DNA of 64,000 nucleotides from Campylobacter sp. RM16189 (GCF_012978815.1 NZ_LIWR01000044.1:1-64000), one strand, 5' to 3'; positions 34,842-45,037 are shown, counted from the stretch's first letter. Made by a program: numbers and translations. Notes: generated by a model not told the origin, from the sequence alone.

Positions 34842-35510
34842 TCAAATTCTAAGCTTTACAAGCTCATCTTTTATGCTTTTTTCAACGCGAAAGCTGTCTC
34901 TTATCTTTGAAATAGTCTTGTTTTGCACAAATTTATCAAGCCTTTTACTCTCAAGTAAATTTAAAACAGACTCTTTAAATTTGATAAAAATTTCAGCTAA
35001 AGCCCACGCCATAGCCATTTTCACATAGTATCTATCATCTTTTTCGTTTAAGCAAATTTCAAAAAATTTATTAAGCTCAAACGCCTCTAAATTTCTCATA
35101 TAATAAACATAAAAAAAGCGCTTTTCATACTCCAAATTTGAGCTAAGACACTGCAAAAGAAGCAAATTTATAAATCTGCTATCTTTGAATTTTATCGCAT
35201 CAAACTGATCACAGATCGCCCAATTTGGCATAGTTTTTACAAATTCGCTTGCTAGCTTAAATTTACTCTCATCATCTTTTATATCGATAATCAAAAACGC
35301 CTTGATAGCAAATTCTTCATGAAAAACAGGCTCAAAAAGACGAATTTCATCTAAGCTTACTTCTTGCGCAATTTGCTTTGCTACCCGTTTAAGAGTAGGC
35401 GTTCTAACGCCTAAAATTTCAGGCTGAGTTATTAACTTTTGCGAAAAAATCCTAAATTTCTCCTCGCTATGCGCTAGCAAAATTTCAAGCAATTTTTCTT
35501 TAAGATTCAT
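34842..35510 (-). CDS. AlkD-like DNA alkylation repair protein
   Basis: 222 residues, built of helical repeats. The family pattern is visible: GVRTPTLKRVAKQIA, FHEEFAIKAFLII, MPNWAICDQFDA (with the catalytic-type Asp), YYVKMAMAWALAEI and NKTISKIRDSFRV. AlkD glycosylases remove N3- and N7-alkylated purines without flipping the base. It overlaps the MATE exporter gene by 4 bases. Actual glycosylase activity is not shown by sequence alone; some relatives are inactive. Confidence 0.85.
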   Translation of the reverse strand: MNLKEKLLEILLAHSEEKFRIFSQKLITQPEILGVRTPTLKRVAKQIAQEVSLDEIRLFEPVFHEEFAIKAFLIIDIKDDESKFKLASEFVKTMPNWAICDQFDAIKFKDSRFINLLLLQCLSSNLEYEKRFFYVYYMRNLEAFELNKFFEICLNEKDDRYYVKMAMAWALAEIFIKFKESVLNLLESKRLDKFVQNKTISKIRDSFRVEKSIKDELVKLRI

Positions 35511-36841
35511 AACCTATCCCTTCTTGGTAGCTTTTTGAGCTTAAAATACATATAGACCAAAAAGCATCCGGCTGTAAAATATACGTTGAAAAACATGCCG
35601 ACCCAAATATCCACAAGCACTCCTTTTAGCACATAAACCACGAACGAAAATATGCAAATTTGAAGTAAGATAAGCCGCATGGCATTTAGCACAAACGCCA
35701 TGATAGGCTGCTTTATCGCTTGTAGCGCGCTGCCTGAGATGTTTATGATCGCATATCCCAAAAAAGCAAAGGAATTTATGAGTAGATAGCTTTGTCCTGC
35801 GCTGATAACCTCCGGATTTGCGTCAAAAAGTGAGATGATATAAGTGCCGCAAAACACGCAAAAAGCACAAGCAAAAAGGCAGAAATAAAGCAAAATTTTA
35901 AGCGCGCTTTTGTAGCACTCTATCACGCGCCCATACTCTTTGGCGCCAAAATTTCGCGAGATGATGCTAAGGACTGCCGCAGCGATACCCACAGTAGGAA
36001 GCGCCACGATCTGCTCGATCCTAAGCGCAATACCGTATCCTGCGACTGCGTTTGTGCCGTAGTGGCTTATAAATTTAAGCAAGATAAGCCCGCCAAAAGA
36101 CATCGAAAGATAGTTTAGGCAAGCAGGCACGGCTTGTTTTAAAATTTTAGAGTAAATTCGCCAGTCAGGCAAAAACATAGTCAAATTTTTAAAATCAATC
36201 ATACCCGTATCGCGAACTTTTTTAGATAGATAAAGAGTGCCTAAAAGCTGCACGCTAGCGGTTGCAAGCGCTATGCCGCCAACTCCAAGATCAAAGATGT
36301 AAAGATAGACGTAACAAAAAAGAGCGTTTATAAAAAGGCCGACAAAAAGCCAATTTCTAAGCGTTTTCGTATCGCCAAGTGCTACCAAAACTCCGTTTAA
36401 TCCCTTAATCGCCAAGAAAAAAGGAGAAGCCAAAAAAATCACCCTTATATACTCAAGCGCTTCGCCTAAAAACTCATCGTTTGCGCCCAAGAAAATGAGC
36501 AGTTTCGGAGTGATAATATAACCTAAAATTCCCATCGAGATAGCAAAAAGAAGTACAAAAGCAACGCCTTTTTGAGCGTAAATTTTAGCTAGAAATTCTC
36601 TTTTTTGCCCGAGTGAATTTCCAATGAGCGCAGTAAGCGCAGAGCCAAAGCCAAGCCCGATACCAACGACGCTAAGATAAAGCAAAAAGCTCATCGACAT
36701 GCCTGCAACCGCAGTAGTTGAGATGGTAGAGGCAAAGTAAGTGCCCGTGACGTTATAAAGGGTGTTAAACATCATAGCAAGCCCGGCCGGCGTAGCTAGA
36801 GTGATGATAAGCGGTCTAATGGGGTCTTTGGTTAAATTCAT
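35507..36841 (-). CDS. MATE-family multidrug/sodium antiporter
   Basis: 444 residues, 12 membrane helices in two repeats. Typical marks are DPIRPLIITLATPAGLAMMFNTLYN at the N-terminus (helix 1), AGMSMSFLLYLSVVGIGLGFGSALTALIG (helix 2), and in the second half ACLNYLSMSFGGLILL and AGYGIALRIEQIVALPTVGIAAAV. It would export cationic compounds against Na+ or H+. Substrates cannot be inferred. Read with the AlkD-like gene in one transcript. Confidence 0.9.
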   Translation of the reverse strand: MNLTKDPIRPLIITLATPAGLAMMFNTLYNVTGTYFASTISTTAVAGMSMSFLLYLSVVGIGLGFGSALTALIGNSLGQKREFLAKIYAQKGVAFVLLFAISMGILGYIITPKLLIFLGANDEFLGEALEYIRVIFLASPFFLAIKGLNGVLVALGDTKTLRNWLFVGLFINALFCYVYLYIFDLGVGGIALATASVQLLGTLYLSKKVRDTGMIDFKNLTMFLPDWRIYSKILKQAVPACLNYLSMSFGGLILLKFISHYGTNAVAGYGIALRIEQIVALPTVGIAAAVLSIISRNFGAKEYGRVIECYKSALKILLYFCLFACAFCVFCGTYIISLFDANPEVISAGQSYLLINSFAFLGYAIINISGSALQAIKQPIMAFVLNAMRLILLQICIFSFVVYVLKGVLVDIWVGMFFNVYFTAGCFLVYMYFKLKKLPRRDRL

Positions 36842-36984
36842 GACTGAATTCTATCACAAATTTGGCTTGAAATTTAAGCGAATGATAAAATTGGCGCTGC
36901 CGTAAAAAGAAAGTAAATTTGCGCTTAACTAGCTTAAATTTAAGAAACTCTTTTGACCGCAAAGCAGCCAAAAGAGTAAATTTA

Positions 36985-37710
36985 TCAGTGGTTTTCTATC
37001 TGGCGAGCTTTCTTTCTTGCGTAGATATTAAGAAGCTCAACAGAGAGAGAAAAGCCCATCGCAAAGTAGATGTAAGCCTTAGGCACGTGCAAGCCAAGAC
37101 CTTCGCCAACAAGCGCAAATCCGATAAGGATAAGGAAGGCAAGGGCGAGAATTTTGATCGTAGGGTTGTTGTCCACGAAATTTGATATCGCCTTGGAAGC
37201 AAACATCATCACGCCAACTGCGATCATAACCGCAAGTATCATGATCTCGATGTGATCGGCCATACCAACCGCTGTGATAACGCTATCAAGCGAAAATACG
37301 ATGTCAAGAATGGCGATTTCGGTGATGATGATCCAAAATCCAGCCGCTTTAGGCGTCTTTTGCTCGTGATGTTCGCCGGTTACGTTTGAGTGGATCTCAA
37401 GAGTGGATTTTGCGATAAGGAAAAGTCCTCCTAAAATTAGCACCAAATCCCGCCCCGTAATCGTAAAATCAAACACGGTAAATAGCGGCTTTGTAAGCTT
37501 CATAATCCAAAATAGCGAAAGCAGCAGCAATATCCGCGTAATCATCGCAAAGGCAAGTCCCATTATACGGGCTTTGTCTCGCTGATGAGGCGGAAGCTTG
37601 CCAACCAAAATCGCTATAAAAATGATGTTGTCAATTCCCAAGACTATTTCAAGTGACGTAAGGGTAATAAGCGATAGCCACGCCTCAGGAGAGCTCATCC
37701 ATTCAAACAT
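36985..37710 (-). CDS. TerC-family integral membrane protein
   Basis: 241 residues, seven hydrophobic helices. The TerC motifs are TLTSLEIVLGIDNIIFIAIL near the N-terminus (LGIDN) and AILDIVFSLDSVITAVGMA in the middle (FSLDS), the acidic residues in the membrane that may bind metal. TerC relatives such as MeeF/Alx are linked to manganese export. There are no tellurite genes nearby, so a manganese or metal-homeostasis role is more likely. Confidence 0.9.
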   Translation of the reverse strand: MFEWMSSPEAWLSLITLTSLEIVLGIDNIIFIAILVGKLPPHQRDKARIMGLAFAMITRILLLLSLFWIMKLTKPLFTVFDFTITGRDLVLILGGLFLIAKSTLEIHSNVTGEHHEQKTPKAAGFWIIITEIAILDIVFSLDSVITAVGMADHIEIMILAVMIAVGVMMFASKAISNFVDNNPTIKILALAFLILIGFALVGEGLGLHVPKAYIYFAMGFSLSVELLNIYARKKARQIENH

Positions 37711-37786
37711 TTATTTTTTCCTTTTATTAAAATTTGGCTGATTATATAACAATTTAGTTGTTAGTTTTATGAAATTTTGCTTTTAA

Positions 37787-38821
37787 TCAAAGCGCCTTTA
37801 TATCGGCTACGAGTGCTTCAACCTCTTCTTTTTTGGTCGACCAGCTAGTACAAACCCTGATAAAATTTCGCCCGTCAGTCATTTTATAAATAAACTGAAA
37901 TACATACTTTTGACTTAGTTTTTCAAGCCATTCATCACTAAGCGCGAAAAACTGCTGATTAGTTTGAGAATTTGACATAACCTCCACACCTTTATCCTCA
38001 AAGGCTTTTCTAATTTTAAGCGCGTAAGAAACGGCATTTTTACAAATTTCAAAGTAAAGATTATCCGTAAATAGCGCATCAAACTGGATTCCAAGCATCC
38101 TACCTTTAGCCAAAAGCGCACCACGCTGTTTCATTATATACCTAAAATCTTTTTTAAGAGTGTTGTTTGTAATCACCACAGCTTCTCCAAAAAGAGTTCC
38201 GCACTTGGTGCCTCCGATATAAAAAATGTCGCAAAACTCAGCAATATCTGCTAAATTTAGATCACAAAATTCGCTCATTATCCCATATCCAAGCCTGGCG
38301 CCATCTATAAAAAGTGGTAAGTTTAAGCTTTTGCAAACGCTACTAAGATCTTTAAGCTCTTGCTTTGAATAAAGCGTGCCAATCTCGGTAGGAAATGAGA
38401 TATATACCATTCCAGGCTGAACCGTATGATGTCTTACAGGATCTTTTTGATGTAGTTCACAGCACTCTTTAACCTGCTCGGCCGTTATTTTTCCATCAAT
38501 TGAAGGTAAAATCAAGACCTTATGTCCGCCAGCTTCTATGGCTCCAGCTTCATGGACGGCTATATGACCACTATCTGCAGAAATTACGCCCTGATGAGGA
38601 CGTAAAATAGAGGCTATAACTATAGAGTTTGTCTGAGTACCTCCAACCAAAAAATGTACATCTGCATCAGGTTTTTGACAAGCATCTTTGATCTTTTCTA
38701 TTGCTCTTTCACAATATTTATCACTGCCATATCCTAGACATTGATCGTTATTTGTCGCAACTAAATTTTGGATGATTTTAGGATGAGCCCCGCTTGCATA
38801 ATCGCATTGAAAATATGTCAT
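37787..38821 (-). CDS. L-threonine aldolase / beta-eliminating lyase
   Basis: 344 residues, PLP-dependent fold-type I. The N-terminus has ASGAHPKIIQNL and YGSDKYCERA; VGGTQTNSIVIASIL is the region that binds PLP phosphate, LFIDGARLGYGI holds the Asp and Arg for PLP, and the lysine is in YIGGTKCGTLFGEA. Low-specificity threonine aldolases split threonine or allo-threonine into glycine and acetaldehyde. Stereospecificity cannot be seen. Confidence 0.88.
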   Translation of the reverse strand: MTYFQCDYASGAHPKIIQNLVATNNDQCLGYGSDKYCERAIEKIKDACQKPDADVHFLVGGTQTNSIVIASILRPHQGVISADSGHIAVHEAGAIEAGGHKVLILPSIDGKITAEQVKECCELHQKDPVRHHTVQPGMVYISFPTEIGTLYSKQELKDLSSVCKSLNLPLFIDGARLGYGIMSEFCDLNLADIAEFCDIFYIGGTKCGTLFGEAVVITNNTLKKDFRYIMKQRGALLAKGRMLGIQFDALFTDNLYFEICKNAVSYALKIRKAFEDKGVEVMSNSQTNQQFFALSDEWLEKLSQKYVFQFIYKMTDGRNFIRVCTSWSTKKEEVEALVADIKAL

Positions 38822-38979
38822 TTACTCTCTTTGATATTTTTTTAAAAACAAGATTATACAATAAAAATCGGAATAGAATTTGCAGAATAAATATTACTAT
38901 CAATCTGACTTATAAAAATAATTATCTATTAAGTAGTTTAAAGATACAATTTTGTTTTTCTAAAGATAGAGATTAGAAG

Positions 38980-39054
38980 TGGTGACCCATACGAGACTCG
39001 AACTCGTGTTACCGCCGTGAAAGGGCGATGTCCTAACCGCTAGACGAATGGGCC
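38980..39054 (-). tRNA. tRNA-Glu (anticodon TTC)
   Basis: 75 bases, acceptor GGCCCAT/ATGGGTC with one G–U pair, anticodon loop CTTTCAC, encoded CCA. It lies alone between the threonine aldolase and a lipoprotein gene. Confidence 0.93.
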
Positions 39055-39121
39055 ACTAAATTAAGCGGAAGTGCAATTTTATCTAAGAAATATTTAAAAT
39101 TAGCTTAATAGAAAGTACTTG

Positions 39122-39601
39122 ATGAACAAATTTTTAAAAATCACATATATATTTTTAATATTATTTATATTTTCAGGCTGCGCTAACCTTCAAATCAGCA
39201 AGGTTTCAAACACTTTTGCTATAACAATTCTATCTCCCATTATAAAAATAAATGATGTAGGTTTTCTTCATAAAACCTCAAATTCTCTAAATTTACAAAT
39301 TTACAGCTCTGCAGTAAATTTAGCAAATATAAAAATTTCCGAGCAAATTTGCATAAGCGCCGTCTGCTATGAAAAAAAAGATTTTAATAAAATATTTTTC
39401 CTAAACGAGCATTACGATGAGTTTTTTAGAGAGATTTTAGAGAGACAACCTATATATAATGGGCAAAATTTAGTAACAAATGAGTGCGGATTTAGCCAAA
39501 ATCTAAGTAAATATTCAATACAATATGAAGTTTGCAATAAGAACATCCGTTTTAATGATGCAAAAAATAGAATAAAAATAATAATAAAAGAGCTTGAATG
39601 A
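39122..39601 (+). CDS. Small lipoprotein of unknown function
   Basis: 159 residues from the ATG at 39122 (a TTG one codon upstream is the only alternative). The N-terminus is a lipoprotein signal, ending FIFSGC, with the lipid-bearing Cys near 19. The rest shows no recognised motif but has further cysteines, among them two in [12 protein letters not shown]. Its stop overlaps the nfo start by 4 bases. Confidence 0.7.
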   Translation: MNKFLKITYIFLILFIFSGCANLQISKVSNTFAITILSPIIKINDVGFLHKTSNSLNLQIYSSAVNLANIKISEQICISAVCYEKKDFNKIFFLNEHYDEFFREILERQPIYNGQNLVTNECGFSQNLSKYSIQYEVCNKNIRFNDAKNRIKIIIKELE

Positions 39602-40434
39602 AATATATTGGTGCACATGTAAGTGCGAGTGGCGGAGTCGAGAACGCTCCGCTAAATGCGATGCAAATAGGCGCAAACGCCTTTGCACTCTTTGTTAAAA
39701 ATCAACGTCAATGGAGCGCCAAGCCGCTAACAGACGAAAATATCTCAAAATTTAAAGAAAATCTGAAATTAGCTCAAATTTCACCAGAGCATGTCTTACC
39801 TCACAATAGTTATTTGATAAATTTAGGTCATTTTGATAGTGAAAAGCGTCAAATTTCAATAGATGCCTTTTTAGATGAAATTAATAGAGTAGAAGAGCTT
39901 GGTCTAAAAATGATAAATTTTCACCCTGGCTCACATCTAAAAGAGATTTCAACCGAACAGTGTCTAGACAACATAGCCGAATCTATAAATTTTTTGCTTG
40001 AAAATAGCCAAAATGTAAAGCTTGTGATAGAAAATACTGCAGGACAAGGAAGTAATCTGGGCTTTAAATTTGAACACATCGCATATCTAATTAAAAAATG
40101 CTTCGATAAGAATAGAATTGGAGTCTGCCTTGATACCTGCCACACTTTTTCTGCTGGTTATGATATAAAAGATAGCTACGAAAAGGTTATGAATGAATTT
40201 GACCAAATAATAGGCGTAAAATATCTAAGCGCGATGCATTTAAATGACACAAAATTTGGGCTAGCATCCAAAAAAGATAGGCACGAGAGCCTTGGAAAAG
40301 GTTTTTTGGAGCTAAGAACATTTGAAAACATTATAAAAGACAAACGCACAGACAATATCCCGCTCATACTTGAGACGATTGACGAGAGTATCTGGGCGGA
40401 TGAGATAAAAATTTTAAGAAATTTTATAGAATAG
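39598..40434 (+). CDS. nfo: Endonuclease IV (AP endonuclease)
   Basis: Cuts DNA 5' of abasic sites; uses three zinc ions. 278 residues, the usual length. Motifs with metal ligands: HPGSH in [56 protein letters not shown] and LILETI. All the zinc-binding residues known from E. coli Nfo have a counterpart. Translation is coupled to the lipoprotein gene by the 4-base overlap. Confidence 0.97.
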   Translation: MKYIGAHVSASGGVENAPLNAMQIGANAFALFVKNQRQWSAKPLTDENISKFKENLKLAQISPEHVLPHNSYLINLGHFDSEKRQISIDAFLDEINRVEELGLKMINFHPGSHLKEISTEQCLDNIAESINFLLENSQNVKLVIENTAGQGSNLGFKFEHIAYLIKKCFDKNRIGVCLDTCHTFSAGYDIKDSYEKVMNEFDQIIGVKYLSAMHLNDTKFGLASKKDRHESLGKGFLELRTFENIIKDKRTDNIPLILETIDESIWADEIKILRNFIE

Positions 40435-40443
40435 GAGAGCTAT

Positions 40444-41694
40444 ATGAAAAAATATTTATTGTTTTCTTTGGCGGCTTGTAGCCTTTTAAACGGTGCTGGG
40501 TTTAAACTACCTGAGCAAAGTAGCGATAGTGTAGCACTTTTAAACTCGAACATTGCAACGAGCTTTGGTCCTGATGCGGCCTATTTTAACCCTGCGAACA
40601 TGTTGTTTTTAGATGATCCTAGACATCAGTTTGAAAGCTCGTTTTCATATTTGCAGCTAGATAACGTCAAATACACTCACTACGACGGCAAAAAATACAA
40701 ATCAAGAAAATCAAAAGCCCTTCTTCCGACATTTCATTTCGTATCGCCTGAATATATTGCGAACTGGAAATTTGGTATATCTTTAGTTGTACCTGCAGGA
40801 ATGTCGATGAGATGGGACGAGGATCTACCTAAGGCAACTTCAAAGAAATTTGATCTAAAGGTAATGGAGCTAAATCCTAGCGCCGCTTATAGAATTACAG
40901 ATAATCTGGCTATAGGTTTTGGATTAAGAGCAATATATACAAAAGGAGAGGCCATTCAGGATATAAACTCTCCTCTTAAAGCAGACCAAGATATCAAAGG
41001 TGATGGCGTAAATTTTGGATACAACATAGCTTTGACATATAAACCTATCGAAAATTTAAGCCTAGCAGCCACATATCGCTCAAAGGTTGATATGAAACTA
41101 AAGGGAGATACCGATATCAAAGCGCCTGCTCATCCTCTAGGAGCATTTCCTGATGGCTCTTATAATGGCAAGGCTAAATTAAACGTTCCGCTTCCAGCAT
41201 CTTTAAATTTGGCCATTTCATATGAGATCAAAGATACAACCCTTATGTTTGCTTATGAGAAAACTTACTGGTCAGCTTGGAAAGAGCTAAATTTCGACTA
41301 TCCTAATGCTGGTGCATCAAATTACTCAAATCCATTTTTTAAAGCCTTTGATGAGCCAAAAGCTAGAAATTGGAAAGATACAAATACATATCGCTTTGGT
41401 ATAGCTCATAATGCAACTCAAAAACTAAGAATCATGGGCTCTATCATATTTGATGAGGCGGCCTCTTTAAGTAGCACAACCAGCTTTGATTTACCTGATA
41501 CAAAGGCCGTTGCATATGGAACAGGCTTTAACTACAAATTTAGCGAGGATTTAGAGCTTGGCATGAGCTACTTCTATCAAGATAGAAAAAAACGAGATGT
41601 GAAATACTATAGCGGCAATCCTAACTATCCAAATGGAACCTTTGAAAGAGGAAATGCTCAAGCTATAAATTTAGGTATAAAATATAAATTTTAA
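40444..41694 (+). CDS. FadL-family outer-membrane transporter
   Basis: 416 residues with a signal peptide (about 1–18). The mature start GFKLPEQSSDSVALLNSN and then ATSFGPDAAYFNPANM are the FadL N-terminal hatch motifs, including the NPA triad. The C-terminus ends in YKF, as expected for outer-membrane barrels with a terminal aromatic. FadL proteins take up long-chain fatty acids or aromatic hydrocarbons. It is followed after 8 bases by an acyl-CoA synthetase gene, which supports uptake of fatty acids. Confidence 0.92.
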   Translation: MKKYLLFSLAACSLLNGAGFKLPEQSSDSVALLNSNIATSFGPDAAYFNPANMLFLDDPRHQFESSFSYLQLDNVKYTHYDGKKYKSRKSKALLPTFHFVSPEYIANWKFGISLVVPAGMSMRWDEDLPKATSKKFDLKVMELNPSAAYRITDNLAIGFGLRAIYTKGEAIQDINSPLKADQDIKGDGVNFGYNIALTYKPIENLSLAATYRSKVDMKLKGDTDIKAPAHPLGAFPDGSYNGKAKLNVPLPASLNLAISYEIKDTTLMFAYEKTYWSAWKELNFDYPNAGASNYSNPFFKAFDEPKARNWKDTNTYRFGIAHNATQKLRIMGSIIFDEAASLSSTTSFDLPDTKAVAYGTGFNYKFSEDLELGMSYFYQDRKKRDVKYYSGNPNYPNGTFERGNAQAINLGIKYKF

Positions 41695-41702
41695 GGTATA
41701 AA

Positions 41703-43265
41703 ATGAGTTATGTTTATCAAAATTTTTACGAGATGCTTAATGAATCTTGCAAGAAAAATCCAAAAGGTGTGGTAATTTATGGCGAGGGGTATAAAACTAC
41801 CTATAGTCAGCTTAAATTTAGCATCGACAGAGTCGCAGCATATCTACAAAGTATCGGAGTAAAATTTGGCGATAAGGTAGCGATGATAGTCTCAAATTCG
41901 GAAGAATTTCTAATAAGCTACTTTGCAATATCTGCCATAGGTGCTGTCGCAGTACCAATAAATACATTCTTAAAACATGAGGAATTTGAGTATATCTTAA
42001 ACGATTGCGGGGCGAAAATTTTATTCGCCTCCTCAAATTTATCAAAAGAGATTAAGGGGCTTGAAAGCAGAACAAATTTAGAAAAAATCATCTGGATAGG
42101 TGAATTTGGTAAATACAACGAATCAAACATAAGCTTTATAACAGCCCTTAGCTGCAAAATAGAGCTAGATCTGATAAAACAACCCGTATTAACCGATCTA
42201 GCGCATATCATCTACACTTCAGGCACAACGGGCAAGCCAAAAGGTGCGATGCTAAGCTATAAAAACGTATTTTCAAATATAATCGGCGCTACAAAGTGCT
42301 TTGATATCAACAAAAAAGATAGATTTATAGTCTTTTTACCTATGTTTCATAGTTTTACTCTCACCGTTATGGTTCTTTTACCTGTATTTACGGCAAGTTC
42401 GCTTATACTGATAAAGTCTGTTTTTCCATTCTCGAATGTTTTAAAACAAGCTCTTTTAAAAAGAGTTACAGTATTTTTAGGGGTTCCTGCGATATATACA
42501 GCTATAGGTAAGGCAAAAATTCCATGGTATTTCAAGTGGTTTAACTGCGTAAGGCTCTTTATCAGCGGTGCAGCTCCACTTGCAGAGCAAACCATAATCG
42601 ACTTTAAAAAGAAATTTCCGCGCGCTAAGCTGCTTGAAGGATATGGTCTTAGCGAGTGTTCGCCAGCAGTCGCGATAAATCCAAGCAACAAGCAAAAGAT
42701 AGCAAGCGTGGGGCTTCCTCTGCCGGGATATGAGATAAAGATCGTAAATGACGAGATGATGGAAGTTGCTACCGGTGAAGTTGGCGAGATCATCGTAAAG
42801 GGCGATTGTGTCATGCAAGGATACTTAAATATGCCTGACGCAACGGACGAAACGATAATGAACGGCTGGCTAAGGACGGGCGATCTTGGCAAGGTTGATG
42901 AGGAAGGATATCTATTTATCGTTGATCGCAAAAAAGATCTAATCATCTCAAAAGGCATAAACATCTATCCTAGAGAGATCGAAGAGGTGCTCTTTAAACT
43001 CGAAGCTATCGAAGCTGCGGCAGTTGTGGGCATACGCGACGCACACGCTGATGAAGAGGTTATCGCGTTTATTCAGTTTAAAGATGAAATGAGTATAGAC
43101 GAAAAGAGTATCAGAGCTCATCTTAAAAAGCATCTAGCGAATTTTAAAATTCCAAAACATATCCATGTGGTTAAAGAGCTGCCTAAAAACGCGACAGGCA
43201 AGGTGCTAAAACGCGTGCTAAAAGATCAGATCGCAAAGGGCGAATTAAGTGAAATATCTTCTTGA
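41703..43265 (+). CDS. fadD: Long-chain fatty acid–CoA ligase
   Basis: 520 residues, adenylate-forming enzyme. The AMP-binding motif is IIYTSGTTGKPKGAMLS, followed by EGYGLSECSPAVAINP, GWLRTGDLGKVDEEGYLFIVDRKKD and the C-terminal catalytic lysine in PKNATGKVLKR. Together with the FadL-type gene upstream it would trap imported fatty acids as acyl-CoA. No beta-oxidation genes are in the window. The gene overlaps the AAA+ ATPase by 17 bases. Chain-length preference is unknown. Confidence 0.9.
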   Translation: MSYVYQNFYEMLNESCKKNPKGVVIYGEGYKTTYSQLKFSIDRVAAYLQSIGVKFGDKVAMIVSNSEEFLISYFAISAIGAVAVPINTFLKHEEFEYILNDCGAKILFASSNLSKEIKGLESRTNLEKIIWIGEFGKYNESNISFITALSCKIELDLIKQPVLTDLAHIIYTSGTTGKPKGAMLSYKNVFSNIIGATKCFDINKKDRFIVFLPMFHSFTLTVMVLLPVFTASSLILIKSVFPFSNVLKQALLKRVTVFLGVPAIYTAIGKAKIPWYFKWFNCVRLFISGAAPLAEQTIIDFKKKFPRAKLLEGYGLSECSPAVAINPSNKQKIASVGLPLPGYEIKIVNDEMMEVATGEVGEIIVKGDCVMQGYLNMPDATDETIMNGWLRTGDLGKVDEEGYLFIVDRKKDLIISKGINIYPREIEEVLFKLEAIEAAAVVGIRDAHADEEVIAFIQFKDEMSIDEKSIRAHLKKHLANFKIPKHIHVVKELPKNATGKVLKRVLKDQIAKGELSEISS

Positions 43266-44973
43266 ATTTATCGGCTCAAACGCCAAAGACTCAAATTTAA
43301 GCGCGCTCATAAACTGCAATGAAAACGAGGCTAAAATCCTTCAATTTCTAAGCAGAGCCTACATAGACGGCAATGCTCAAAGTAGCGTTTATGACGTGCT
43401 TAAAGCGATTTTTGGCGAGGAAAAGTATAAATTTTTAGATCACTTAACAGACATTAGGTCTTTGATCGATAACGGCTGGATAAATCAAAGTTTTAGCATA
43501 TTTAAAACTGCCGAAACCAAGCCAAATCAATCAAATTTACTCACTTTACTACACACGGAAATTTCACTCTCTGCAGCGTTTTTAAAAATTTTAGAAAACG
43601 GCGATGTTAGTATCAAAATGCCTGAGATTACGGCGTATGAGGATCATTTGGAGTATCTTAAAGATCAGTTTTTGCGTATTGAACTTTATGCTAGATTTGC
43701 TCTTTTTGATCCAAACAGCTCAAATGAGGCTAAAAATAGACTTGAAAAAGAGATACAAACTCTTAACGAAACTATAAAAAAACGCCTGAATTTAACTAAA
43801 ATCATCCTTGTGGTTGAGCAAATTTTTAAAGAAAATTCGCTTGATGAAAAGGAGCAAATTATATTTTTAGCGCTTTTAAAAGAGGAGTACGCTGGCGAAT
43901 TTGATAGCTCCCGCGATCTAAATGCGCTTACTAGCATTTTGGGCGGCGATGAGTTTCAAAGAGCTAAAAACCGCTCGCTTTTAGATGACGGCTCAAGGCT
44001 TATTGAAAGCGGACTGATTGATTACGATGAAGTGCTAAGCACGATAGGCAACATAACACGAAGCTTTTTTATAAACGATGACATTTTGCAGCGCATAATG
44101 CATCCAAAAAACGAGAAAAAGAGCAAGAAGCTTGAGCTCGCAAGCATAGTTAAAGAGCAAGAAATTTTCGAGCTGATCGAGCCTGCGACAAGTATCGATG
44201 ATGTGGTGCTAAACGATAAAACAAAAGAGCTAATGGATGCGATTTTAAAGCAAGTTGATAAAAAAGTCTTAACGCGTCTTTCAAGCTGGGGGATTAAATC
44301 TCGCCGCGCCATAGACGTTAAGATCATCTTTTACGGAGCTGCGGGAACAGGCAAAACGATGAGCGCCATAGGACTAGCAAAGAGTCTTAAAAAGATGGTT
44401 TTAAGCTTTGACTGCTCTAAAATTTTAAGCAAATACGTGGGTGAAAGCGAACAAAACGTTCGTAAAATTTTTGATACGTATAAGGAAATTTGCGCTAAGA
44501 GCAAGAGCGAGCCAGTGCTGCTTCTAAACGAGGCTGATCAGTTCTTAAGCACAAGGACTGAGAGTTCAAGCGGGGCTGATAAGATGCACAATCAAATGCA
44601 AAATATATTTTTAGAGCAGATTGAGAAATTTGAAGGCGTCTTAATCGCTACGACGAATTTCTTGCAGAGCCTTGATAGCGCGTTTTCAAGAAGATTTGAC
44701 TATAAAATAGAGTTTAAAAAGCCGGATTTTGCGGCACGCCTTGCGATTTGGCGAAAAGTAATGCCTGAAAATGCGAGCTTTGAAGATGGATTTGACATAA
44801 AAGAGCTTGCCAAATTTGACTTAAGCGGCGCGCAAATCATGCTTGTGCTTAAAAACACGGCTCTTAAAGTTGCCATTAGAGATGATGGAATTTTTACTCT
44901 TAAGGATTTTGAAAACGAGATAAAACGCGAAATTTCAAGCGCCTTTGACGAAGAGAAAAAAGTAGGGTTTTAA
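43249..44973 (+). CDS. AAA+ ATPase with a long helical N-terminal region
   Basis: 574 residues. The first 330 are helical and unrecognised. The AAA domain at about 340–550 has Walker A GAAGTGKTMS (about 363–372), a Walker B LLLNEADQF in which the usual Asp is Asn, the sensor-1 ATTN and the arginine finger region SAFSRRFDYKIEF. Such NEAD Walker B versions occur in a group of bacterial AAA proteins with unknown substrates, similar to the ATPase of proteasome-activating or spastin-type proteins. The start overlaps fadD by 17 bases. Confidence 0.8.
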   Translation: MKYLLEFIGSNAKDSNLSALINCNENEAKILQFLSRAYIDGNAQSSVYDVLKAIFGEEKYKFLDHLTDIRSLIDNGWINQSFSIFKTAETKPNQSNLLTLLHTEISLSAAFLKILENGDVSIKMPEITAYEDHLEYLKDQFLRIELYARFALFDPNSSNEAKNRLEKEIQTLNETIKKRLNLTKIILVVEQIFKENSLDEKEQIIFLALLKEEYAGEFDSSRDLNALTSILGGDEFQRAKNRSLLDDGSRLIESGLIDYDEVLSTIGNITRSFFINDDILQRIMHPKNEKKSKKLELASIVKEQEIFELIEPATSIDDVVLNDKTKELMDAILKQVDKKVLTRLSSWGIKSRRAIDVKIIFYGAAGTGKTMSAIGLAKSLKKMVLSFDCSKILSKYVGESEQNVRKIFDTYKEICAKSKSEPVLLLNEADQFLSTRTESSSGADKMHNQMQNIFLEQIEKFEGVLIATTNFLQSLDSAFSRRFDYKIEFKKPDFAARLAIWRKVMPENASFEDGFDIKELAKFDLSGAQIMLVLKNTALKVAIRDDGIFTLKDFENEIKREISSAFDEEKKVGF

Positions 44974-45037
44974 ACTAATATTTTCAAATACAAAAAAATA
45001 AAATCAAGCAAAATTCGCTTGATTTTATGTAGTTTTA

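Noticed and set aside
36985..37710. TerC as part of a tellurite or phage-defence ter operon
   Set aside because: No terZABDEF partners lie nearby; the protein stands alone between a MATE exporter and threonine aldolase.
42347..42964. A 205-codon open frame antisense to the acyl-CoA synthetase
   Set aside because: It lies fully inside a well-supported gene with clear motifs, has no ribosome site, and its translation is what the complement of Lys/Ile-rich codons gives.
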